Origin: a virus
Reading direction: 5' to 3' (one strand)
Length of the DNA stretch: 23,533 nucleotides
IMG/VR virus record: IMGVR_UViG_3300045738_002139
Coordinates: 1 to 23,533 of that record
Of this stretch, positions 15,993-23,153 are shown piece by piece. Each line of letters opens with the position of its first letter. Positions within the stretch are counted from its first letter, which is position 1. Both the position numbers and the translations under genes were made by a program. A model generated the notes under the pieces. It was not told the DNA's origin. It searched no databases and saw only the letters and a list, made by a program, of their open reading frames with translations.

Positions 15993-18740
15993 ATGCCTGA
16001 AATAAAGAAAAAAAATGTCAATAAAGAAATAACTAATTCTAACGTAGAACAGGAAATTTTAACCAGCAATTTGGATAAAGTTGCGAATTATTTCACTGCC
16101 AATCAAAATCTTTTTAATTATGCCACTTTCCGACAAGTAAACGGAGATGGCTCGCGCTTAATTAATAGACTTAGAGGCATCGACAATTTTGATGTTTTCT
16201 ACAAAATTAAAAACTCTGTGTTATCTTTGATGAGGCCGAAAATAAGATTATACAAAATGCTACACGAATTGCCAGGAAGCAACGAAATAGGAAGTTCAGA
16301 CGATTCGAAAACGACCGCGCTCCGAATGCCGAAATACAGAGAGATAAAATTTTCTGATACAGCAGGGGTGGAAAGAACTGCTACGGTACAAGATTATCTG
16401 AAGTATGAGAGTACCAAGCCTAGTTGGAGAAACGTGGGGTTGGAAAGCTTTTCTTTTAGCCAAGACGGAAGAACTCATGGAGCGATAGAACAGAACATTG
16501 ACTGCACGCTCAAGCTCACCTTTAAAAGCTTAAAAGACATTCAGGCATCCCCACCAGGCGAACCGCCGCCGGAACAAGGTGGGATTAGATATGTAGATTT
16601 GATAACTTGGACCGCGGCTAAAAAAAGTCGGCTTACTGACACTTACAACCCGAAACATTATATCATAAAAGTGCTAATTGGTTATACCGCGCTAGACGAA
16701 GATCAATTGAGGTCTTTGAACCTTTCCAAGCCCGAGGTCGATGCGATTAGAAATATAGAAAGGCACAACATAATTCTGTCTTTAAATCTGTACGATTATC
16801 AATTTGATATCAAAGAGAATGGCGCAGTGGCCTTAACGATAAGATATAGGGGAGCAATTGAAACAACGATAGCTTCTAACCAGGTTAATATATTCCAAAA
16901 TATTGTTAGGGTCGGAAGCTCTGCCTCTAGCGACGCACTAGCAATATCTAACTCAAAAGAGCATCCGGCAGCAGTGTTGAATGCGCAAACAACATTTAGA
17001 TCTGTTATGCGCGCTCTTAAAAAGCCTTCTTGTAAAGACGATAAATGTAAAGCAAGAACCACACTAAAAGAGATGATAGAGACGCCTGGATTCTTTAGTG
17101 ATATTTTTAAGGAAGAGTTCGCAACTGCAGGATCAGGCTTTCCAGCTGAAACTGGTGTCCAAGTTAGTCGCCGGCTCACACAGATGTTGAAAGACGCAGG
17201 CGTTCAAACTAGTATACTGAAGGTGATAAAAACTGGTAAAGTTTACGAATTTTTAAAAAAAGATGATAATGCCAAAAAACTTCAAAATAGGATGAAGGAA
17301 AAAGTTGGCTTTTATAAAAAAGAAATATATAGAAGCTTCTTAAGTCAAATAGTCGACGGGAACATCGGCCCAGACGGCCATGGCTCACGCTTGTTTTGCG
17401 CCGCGGCCGCTGCTCGCGGCGTTGAACTTTTGGTTACTGATTCTGGTGGAGATGCTGGTTTGACGGCCGGAGAAACAAAGAAGCCCATAGGGGATATAAA
17501 AGCGACAGAAGCTAGCACGTCCCTTACAGTACCGGCATTCAAAATTTTAAGAGAGGGTGCCGGCCTTTTAACAAAAAAGGAAATAAATGATGTTATAAAA
17601 AGTGATTCGGAATTCGGGACTGAATCTAGCTCCAAAGACAAAGGCACCGGAGATACTGAAAAAGAAAAAGATAAAAAATTTGCTCCTATAGTGTCTTCTG
17701 ACGAGGATAGTTTTAAATTTTACTTTATGTTCCTCGGTGACATAGTAGAATTAGCGTGTAAAAACGCCGGCTTAGGTCGTTTAGACCTACAATCGGATTC
17801 TCCCGTAAGAAATGAAGGAAGTTTGGTTTTTAATGAGAGATCGTATTACGATGAAAATAACGTAGATTTAGATTATCCATTAAAAACGGCCAGAATGCTT
17901 TTGGGCCCGATGGAATACATGGATTCAGAAGATAGAGTTAGAAAAATCAATCTAGCCCAAATGCCGATATCTTTTAATTTATTCAGATCTTGGTTCATTA
18001 AAAAAGTAATTCGTTCTCAAAGACTGCAAATGTCTCTGGGCGCCTTTTTGACTTCTTTGATAAAAGACGTAGTTTTACCGGCTTTAGGTGTTGGCATGTC
18101 AAAAAATCGTAGGGCCCCCAGAACTAGGCACAATTTCGTATCGCTGACTTTACCAGGAAAAATAAGTGTTTCCGGTGCTTTAGAAGAGCTTTTGCCAAAA
18201 AAACAAGTTTTGAATACTGATGACACTTTGTTCGAACAACAGTATTTTACGAAAGTTAATAAAATGGGGTACTCATCTGAAAGTCTGATAAAAAACTCTT
18301 TTGATTATTTGTTGCTTCACATAACTACACATGAAGATATAACAGTAAGAACGGGAGACCCCGTTAAAGATTTAAATGATGGTATTTATCATTTTAATAT
18401 CGGTTCTGACGTTGGAATTTTAAAAAGCATGTCTTTTACAAGGGTGGGGGTCCCTGGTCTTGCGGAAGCTAGATCTATGGACAACGAAATATTGGGTACA
18501 GACAGACTAGACCAACTTAAGTTCCCGTATAACACAGATCTTACCTTGATAGGCAATAGTCTTTTCGTACCTGGGATGTTTTATTATGTTAACCCTAGCT
18601 TGGCAGGTTTGGGTTCCGTTGAAGATTCTACCTCGTTAGCGTATAAAATGAATCTAGGAGGCTATCATCTTATTCTCAAAACGACATTAACGATAAATGC
18701 CAGTAGGTTTGAAACAAAAGTTGAAGGATTTCAGCAGTAA
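15993..18740 (+). CDS. Large baseplate or tail-tip structural protein
   Basis: A 915-residue protein without a family I can name firmly. The N-terminal 300 residues contain paired segments of beta-type sequence (GAIEQNIDCTLKLTFKSLKD; HNIILSLNLYDYQFDIKENG, then ALTIRYRGAIETTI). A Lys/Glu/Asp/Ser-rich linker lies around 545-570. The C-terminal third has LDQLKFPYNTDLTLIGNSLF and VPGMFYYVNPSLAGLGS, then GGYHLILKTTLTINASRFET, a layout seen in hub and tail-tip proteins of several phages, where a barrel domain ends in a G-Y-h-h-h-K strand. No signal peptide or membrane span; few cysteines, with CKDDKCKA near 346-353. Its place between the gp53-like gene and an unknown structural gene supports a baseplate role. 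Confidence 0.6.
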   Translation: MPEIKKKNVNKEITNSNVEQEILTSNLDKVANYFTANQNLFNYATFRQVNGDGSRLINRLRGIDNFDVFYKIKNSVLSLMRPKIRLYKMLHELPGSNEIGSSDDSKTTALRMPKYREIKFSDTAGVERTATVQDYLKYESTKPSWRNVGLESFSFSQDGRTHGAIEQNIDCTLKLTFKSLKDIQASPPGEPPPEQGGIRYVDLITWTAAKKSRLTDTYNPKHYIIKVLIGYTALDEDQLRSLNLSKPEVDAIRNIERHNIILSLNLYDYQFDIKENGAVALTIRYRGAIETTIASNQVNIFQNIVRVGSSASSDALAISNSKEHPAAVLNAQTTFRSVMRALKKPSCKDDKCKARTTLKEMIETPGFFSDIFKEEFATAGSGFPAETGVQVSRRLTQMLKDAGVQTSILKVIKTGKVYEFLKKDDNAKKLQNRMKEKVGFYKKEIYRSFLSQIVDGNIGPDGHGSRLFCAAAAARGVELLVTDSGGDAGLTAGETKKPIGDIKATEASTSLTVPAFKILREGAGLLTKKEINDVIKSDSEFGTESSSKDKGTGDTEKEKDKKFAPIVSSDEDSFKFYFMFLGDIVELACKNAGLGRLDLQSDSPVRNEGSLVFNERSYYDENNVDLDYPLKTARMLLGPMEYMDSEDRVRKINLAQMPISFNLFRSWFIKKVIRSQRLQMSLGAFLTSLIKDVVLPALGVGMSKNRRAPRTRHNFVSLTLPGKISVSGALEELLPKKQVLNTDDTLFEQQYFTKVNKMGYSSESLIKNSFDYLLLHITTHEDITVRTGDPVKDLNDGIYHFNIGSDVGILKSMSFTRVGVPGLAEARSMDNEILGTDRLDQLKFPYNTDLTLIGNSLFVPGMFYYVNPSLAGLGSVEDSTSLAYKMNLGGYHLILKTTLTINASRFETKVEGFQQ

Positions 18741-18751
18741 AAGGGGAAAAT

Positions 18752-20080
18752 ATGGGGAAAAACATCATAGAAAGCGTGTTTACGTCGAAAAAGATATTAA
18801 ATGACTTTTATCCTCAGTTTCCCGGGGTAAAAACTTTTGATCTGCAAAAGAAACACCTTCTTTACGGCCGTATTGACAAGCAAGGTGATGCGATTTATTT
18901 AGACGATAGCAACTTGAGACAAGTTGTTGGAGCAAACAACTCTACACATTTGGCGATAGATTTTGTTGAGGCCGCTTTCTCTGATATGAGGAAGAACATC
19001 AGATCTGCCTCAAATAAGGGAATTATATCAAAGGACAGCTTGTACCCATCTGATTTGAAAGCACATAAATCCTGGACTACAGGGGATTTAGAATTTAGTT
19101 ACGATACGTATTTGAACAAAATCTATACTACTTTCGTCAACTCTTATTTGTCTATCGACAGGAGAGCAGACAAAATAAAAAACCAAAAAGATTTTATAAA
19201 AGATTTTGTAGCTTTTGCGCTAAGAACTGCCAGACTATTTCCTTTGACAAAAACTGGCTTTTTAACCTCTGGTCATTGCTCGTCTTTTGTTTCTGGACTT
19301 ATGTTAGAGATAACGAATGAATCTCACGATATTGAACAAGGTGTTAGAGTTCATGATTATATAAGGGACAGAAATTTTACATTCTTTGTTAATGAAGTAA
19401 AGAAATTTGGTTTCATGGTGGACAAAAACGCTCCATGGAGAGTCGTCTTTAACGTGGCGTCCGGAATGGAGGACAAGGTATCCGGCGGCGAGCTTAAAGG
19501 AGGCCAATTTTATATGGACCGCTTCGCCACTAGTTTTGATGGAGTATTCCGGTCTTACTTTAGGAAGGCGTATTTAGACGAATACAAGAATTTGAGTAAT
19601 AAGCTTTACTCTTTATACAAAGCTTTCTATATTCAATACAACACATACACAGCAGACAAATATATAAAATGCTCTAAAAGTCAAGATTCTTATGATCTGA
19701 GGGTTTTGAGCGAGAGAAAAGAAAGAGAGCGACCAGGAGCGATAATTTTTGCCAGCCAAAGGGAAGAAGAAGAATACTGGCTCAAGATCATATTGAAATT
19801 GAGAATGTCAGAGACAGACGTAGTACATACGCCACAAGATTTTGATTTTTACGCCAACGAGGCCGTAAAGAGATCTAGGCTTTTTGGTCTCGATGCCGGT
19901 TTATCTCACGCGAATGAGTTGACTAAAGGCCACGATGTTACTATGTTCCTTGCAAAAGGAAAATACTGGTACGGCGTTAGCGATCAGGAATATCAACAAA
20001 GGAAATTAGAGGCTATGAAAACGGCCATTAACCCGTCCACAGTTGATTATTCCATCACCGGAACAAAGAACATCAGATGA
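18752..20080 (+). CDS. Conserved-looking protein of unknown function, probable virion component
   Basis: A 442-residue protein I do not recognise. It is soluble, rich in Tyr, Phe, Lys and Asp. A noticeable stretch in the first half reads FVAFALRTARLFPLTKTGFL followed by TSGHCSSFVSGLMLEI, and a second is FNVASGMEDKVSGGELKGG. Neither is a catalytic motif known to me. The ATG stands behind AAAGGGG, 11 bases after the preceding gene, so it belongs to the baseplate transcription unit. It is the last gene before the polymerase, whose ribosome site overlaps its stop codon. A structural role is inferred from position only. Confidence 0.6.
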   Translation: MGKNIIESVFTSKKILNDFYPQFPGVKTFDLQKKHLLYGRIDKQGDAIYLDDSNLRQVVGANNSTHLAIDFVEAAFSDMRKNIRSASNKGIISKDSLYPSDLKAHKSWTTGDLEFSYDTYLNKIYTTFVNSYLSIDRRADKIKNQKDFIKDFVAFALRTARLFPLTKTGFLTSGHCSSFVSGLMLEITNESHDIEQGVRVHDYIRDRNFTFFVNEVKKFGFMVDKNAPWRVVFNVASGMEDKVSGGELKGGQFYMDRFATSFDGVFRSYFRKAYLDEYKNLSNKLYSLYKAFYIQYNTYTADKYIKCSKSQDSYDLRVLSERKERERPGAIIFASQREEEEYWLKIILKLRMSETDVVHTPQDFDFYANEAVKRSRLFGLDAGLSHANELTKGHDVTMFLAKGKYWYGVSDQEYQQRKLEAMKTAINPSTVDYSITGTKNIR

Positions 20081-20087
20081 GGCATAA

Positions 20088-21257
20088 TTGATATTTCAGC
20101 TATTAGACACGAAGCAAGAGTGTTATAAAATATTTTGCGAAGGTAAGTTATTCGACGATTATAAGAATGACAACCTTTCTCACACATGGGCTCCGTCTTC
20201 GCACGTGTCGGCTGAACGCGTTGAGTATGCGCAGATTTGGTGTAATGGAAAATCCCTTGTAGAAGTTTGTCCGGACGATCTTAAAGAGCGTCTTGTTATA
20301 CTTAACAAGAAAGCCAAAATGTATTTGCGCACATTTCATAATGCAAAAATAAATTTGCAGGATGTTTGTTTTTACGATTTGGTGCCTGAGAAATTTTTAT
20401 TGGATTTTTATGAGGTAAAGAACGAGATAACGCGCTTTGTGTTCGAGAATTACCAAAAACCTAAAAATTATGAATTTCTTAAAGACCTGCTTTTTTTCTT
20501 AAAGAGAATAGAAGAAAGAGATCTTAATTTAGATCTAGACTTTTCTAAGTTAGATGCAAACAACGGAATACTCAAATTAGATAGTTGTAATACTAAAATT
20601 TTATATAATCCCTGGGGGACTGTCACTGGCCGGCTAACAACAGACAAAAGCAGTTTTCCAATTTTGACTTTAAACAAAAATTTGCGGGGCTGTATCAAAC
20701 CACAAAACGATGCTTTCGTGGAGTTGGATTTTAATGCTGCCGAGTTACGAGTATTGCTCGGACTTCTCGGCGAAAAACAACCCGATGAAGATATTCACGC
20801 ATGGTTGGGCAAAAATGTCTTTAATGACAAGTTCAGCAGAGAAGAGGTAAAAAAGAAAGTTTTTGCCTGGCTATATAATCCGAATGCAAAGAATAAAAAA
20901 TTAAATGAGTTTTTAAATCGTGATAAATTATATGAAAGATATTTTCACAATGATTGTGTCTTAACACCGTTTTACAGGATAATTCCGGTGGAAAAAGAAA
21001 AGGCAGTTAATTATTTGATACAGAGTACTTCCAGCGACATGCTATTAACATCTGCTATAAAGGTTGATAAGCTTTTGCAAAACAAAAAATCGTTTGTTAG
21101 TTTTTGTATCCACGATAGTGTCGTTATTGATTTATCTTTTGAAGATAGAGATATGATCGAATCGTTAAAAGATAAATTTTCCGAAACAGCGTTTGGAGAA
21201 CTCAAAACAAATCTGAGCTTGGGAAAAGATTTCGGGAGTATGACAAAAATTTCATGA
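20088..21257 (+). CDS. Compact family A DNA polymerase
   Basis: Synthesises DNA. Family A motifs are all present in order: TGR at 180-182 with a following FPILTLNKNLR; motif A DFNAAELR with Asp214 and Glu219; motif B R251-x3-K255-x3-F259-x3-Y263; NYLIQSTSSDMLLTSAI at 308-324; and motif C His342-Asp343-Ser344, where Ser replaces the usual Glu. No 3'-5' exonuclease domain fits in 389 residues. Compared with E. coli Pol I numbering, motif A to B is 37 residues instead of 49, and motif B to catalytic Asp 92 instead of 128, so fingers and palm are shortened. The start is TTG at 20088: the codon at 20085 is a stop, GAGG lies 5 bases upstream, and the next ATG is at codon 78. It overlaps the next gene by 4 bases. 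Confidence 0.85.
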   Translation: MIFQLLDTKQECYKIFCEGKLFDDYKNDNLSHTWAPSSHVSAERVEYAQIWCNGKSLVEVCPDDLKERLVILNKKAKMYLRTFHNAKINLQDVCFYDLVPEKFLLDFYEVKNEITRFVFENYQKPKNYEFLKDLLFFLKRIEERDLNLDLDFSKLDANNGILKLDSCNTKILYNPWGTVTGRLTTDKSSFPILTLNKNLRGCIKPQNDAFVELDFNAAELRVLLGLLGEKQPDEDIHAWLGKNVFNDKFSREEVKKKVFAWLYNPNAKNKKLNEFLNRDKLYERYFHNDCVLTPFYRIIPVEKEKAVNYLIQSTSSDMLLTSAIKVDKLLQNKKSFVSFCIHDSVVIDLSFEDRDMIESLKDKFSETAFGELKTNLSLGKDFGSMTKIS

Positions 21258-22093
21258 ATATATTAGGCTTAGGGACTGCGGGCTGCAAAATAGCCAAAAA
21301 ACTCGAAAACTATCCTCAATACAATGCTTTTTTTATTGACGTAAAAAACGATGGAGGATGTAAGAATTTTTTTAAGATCGAGGAACAATCAACTCATGAG
21401 GATTATGAGACGAATTATAAATCCGTTAATTTACAAAATATTATAGGTGAAACAACACTAATAACTGCCGGCACTGGAAAGATAACCGGTCTTTTGCTGA
21501 GACTCTTGGAACAACTTAAAAATCATAAATTAACAGTATTATATATTAAACCAGACATGTCGACAGCATCAGAAAATGCTGTGTTGAGAGAAAAAGTAGT
21601 TTTTGGTATCCTGCAGCAATATGCGAGATCAAGCCTGTTATCTAGATTATACATTGTTTCCAATATCGCCACCGAAGCCGTATTAGAAAAAGTATCCGTT
21701 GTAAGTTACTGGGACGATATCAACGAGGTTATATCGAGTACTTTTCACATGCTTAACGTATTTGAAAATACTGAGCCGCTTTTATCAACGCTCGCAGACG
21801 TGGAAAAGACAAGCAAAATTGCCACATTGGGTGTTGTAAGCTATAAAAACCTGGATGAGAAGATTTTTTATGATTTGCAAAAACCGAGATTAAAGAAATA
21901 CTTCTTTGGCATATCAGAAAAAACTTTAAATGAAGAAAAAGATTTACTTCAAAAGATAAGGTCTTACGTTAAAGACAAATCAGACGAGAGATGCAACGCA
22001 TGCTTTGCGATATATTCAACAAATTACGAACAAGATTATGTTTATGTAGCACAGTATGCGTCGCTTATTCAAGAACAAAACCTTGACTCTTAA
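21254..22093 (+). CDS. FtsZ/tubulin-like protein, strongly diverged
   Basis: A 279-residue protein whose first 145 residues follow the order of FtsZ GTPase elements. MNILGLGTAGCKIAKKLE (1-18) parallels the FtsZ glycine loop and helix (IGVGGGGGNAVNRM). YNAFFIDVKNDG matches FIAVNTD. TLITAGTGKITGLLLRLLEQ (68-87) matches AAGMGGGTGTGAAPVIAEI, with the tubulin signature reduced to Ala-Gly-Thr-Gly-Lys-Ile-Thr-Gly. LTVLYIKPDMSTASENAVLR parallels TVGVVTKPF. LYIVSNIATEAV resembles LIVIPN. Loss of glycines in the signature means GTP binding or hydrolysis is uncertain. The C-terminal half is not recognisable. The ATG overlaps the polymerase stop (ATGA), so the two are translationally coupled. All 7 arginines use AGA or AGG. 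Other Rossmann-like nucleotide-binding folds remain possible. Confidence 0.5.
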   Translation: MNILGLGTAGCKIAKKLENYPQYNAFFIDVKNDGGCKNFFKIEEQSTHEDYETNYKSVNLQNIIGETTLITAGTGKITGLLLRLLEQLKNHKLTVLYIKPDMSTASENAVLREKVVFGILQQYARSSLLSRLYIVSNIATEAVLEKVSVVSYWDDINEVISSTFHMLNVFENTEPLLSTLADVEKTSKIATLGVVSYKNLDEKIFYDLQKPRLKKYFFGISEKTLNEEKDLLQKIRSYVKDKSDERCNACFAIYSTNYEQDYVYVAQYASLIQEQNLDS

Positions 22094-22120
22094 GATTTTG
22101 TTATTATTTTATTAACTAGC

Positions 22121-22142
22121 CGATTGGGACATTTACCAATCG
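22121..22142 (+). promoter_or_regulatory. Leader hairpin upstream of gp32
   Basis: CGATTGG (22121-22127) pairs perfectly with CCAATCG (22136-22142) around an 8-base loop, GACATTTA, 33 bases before the gp32 ATG. No T-run follows on either strand, so it is not an ordinary terminator. T4 gene 32 represses its own translation through a structured leader, so a similar control element is a reasonable inference. Confidence 0.5.
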
Positions 22143-22174
22143 TACTATAGCTAAAAGCAAAAAGGAGAAATACT

Positions 22175-22924
22175 ATGGGTATTGATTTAGCAAAAATGAA
22201 GGCGAAACGCGACGCCTTGGAAAATCGCGGAGGAAATAGCGCCTTTTGGCGTCCAGAGGATGGAGAAACCGTCCTTCGGATCCTTCCAACTTCTGACGGA
22301 GATCCGTTTAAGGAGTATTGGTTTCACTACAATCTGGGCAAGAACCCGGGTTTCTTGAGCCCGAAGAAGAATTTTGGAGAAGATGATCCGCTCAACGATT
22401 TCGTTCGCCAACTTTATAACGAGGGCTCTGATGAGAGCATCAAGATGGCAAAGAATCTTAGCGCGCGTCAGCGCTTCTTCTCGCCGGTTCTTGTTCGAGG
22501 ACAAGAGGAGAAAGGAGTACGACTATGGGGCTTTGGAAAAACCGCATACAAGGAGCTTCTGAATCTCGTTCTCAATCCGGAGTATGGTGATATTACGGGC
22601 GTTAACGAGGGCACTGACCTTGTTATCAACTATGGTAAGCCTCCGGGAGCACAGTTCCCGCAGACCACTATTGTCCCTCGTCGTAAGTCTTCGCCGCTGG
22701 CAAAGACGGATGACGACATCGCTACACTTCTCGATTCGATTCCGGATTTCGATGAGGTTTTTGAGTCGGCTCGCAAGACGCCGAGTGAGATTCAGCAAAT
22801 GCTTGATGAGTATCTGTTGGGCGAAGATGACGCGGAAGACTTGTCGACTGAAACGACCAAGTATGAGACTAGTTCTCCTGCGAACGACGTCGACAAAGCG
22901 TTCGATGAACTATTGGGATCATAA
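22175..22924 (+). CDS. 32: Single-stranded DNA-binding protein gp32
   Basis: Coats single-stranded DNA in replication, recombination and repair. The 249-residue protein has a basic N-terminus (DLAKMKAKRDAL), a core with FWRPEDGETVLRILPTSDGD, then FHYNLGKNPGFLSPKKNFGE, FFSPVLVRGQEEKGVRLWGF and PEYGDITGVNEGTDLVI, and an acidic tail from about 177 ending DVDKAFDELLGS, as in the T4-like family. His51 sits where T4-type gp32 has its zinc histidine, but the expected cysteines are Ser62, Asp71 and Asn74; the protein contains no cysteine at all. All 12 arginines use CGN codons, unlike its neighbours. A strong AAGGAG site precedes the ATG, a hairpin lies in the leader and a terminator follows, so it can be expressed alone. 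Confidence 0.92.
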   Translation: MGIDLAKMKAKRDALENRGGNSAFWRPEDGETVLRILPTSDGDPFKEYWFHYNLGKNPGFLSPKKNFGEDDPLNDFVRQLYNEGSDESIKMAKNLSARQRFFSPVLVRGQEEKGVRLWGFGKTAYKELLNLVLNPEYGDITGVNEGTDLVINYGKPPGAQFPQTTIVPRRKSSPLAKTDDDIATLLDSIPDFDEVFESARKTPSEIQQMLDEYLLGEDDAEDLSTETTKYETSSPANDVDKAFDELLGS

Positions 22925-22938
22925 TATCTCACCGCAGG

Positions 22939-22968
22939 GAGGCACGGGTTTACAGGTGTCTCATTTTT
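22939..22968 (+). terminator. Probable rho-independent terminator after gp32
   Basis: GAGGCAC (22939-22945) pairs with GTGTCTC (22956-22962) over 7 bp with one G-T pair and a 10-base loop, followed by ATTTTT. It starts 15 bases after the gp32 stop and ends 5 bases before the next start codon. Confidence 0.72.
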
Positions 22969-22972
22969 AAAA

Positions 22973-23152
22973 ATGATTATTAAACATTATCACGAAGTTC
23001 TGCCGCCAGCTTCCCCTGGAAGCGCACGTAACAACCGTCCTTTTTCCAACGAGAGAATTGACATAGGGCCGGCCGTAGTGGTCAACATCGGTAAAAAAAA
23101 ACAAGAAGAATTTGTCACTTACGACAGGTTTGGCCGAAAGAAGAAATTTTAA
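22973..23152 (+). CDS. Small basic protein of unknown function
   Basis: A 59-codon frame from ATG to TAA that fills the gap between gp32 and uvsX. It starts MIIKHYHEVLPPASPGSARN and ends VTYDRFGRKKKF; net charge is positive and the middle contains RIDIGPAVVVNIGKKK. Amino-acid composition and codons look like real coding sequence, and it ends 1 base before the uvsX ATG, suggesting coupled translation. There is no clear ribosome site: the start is 5 bases after the T-run of the gp32 terminator, so it may depend on read-through or on another mode of initiation. No function can be assigned. Confidence 0.55.
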   Translation: MIIKHYHEVLPPASPGSARNNRPFSNERIDIGPAVVVNIGKKKQEEFVTYDRFGRKKKF

Positions 23153-23153
23153 G

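Noticed and set aside
22121-22142. Hairpin read as a terminator for the FtsZ-like gene
   Set aside because: No T-run follows the stem on either strand.
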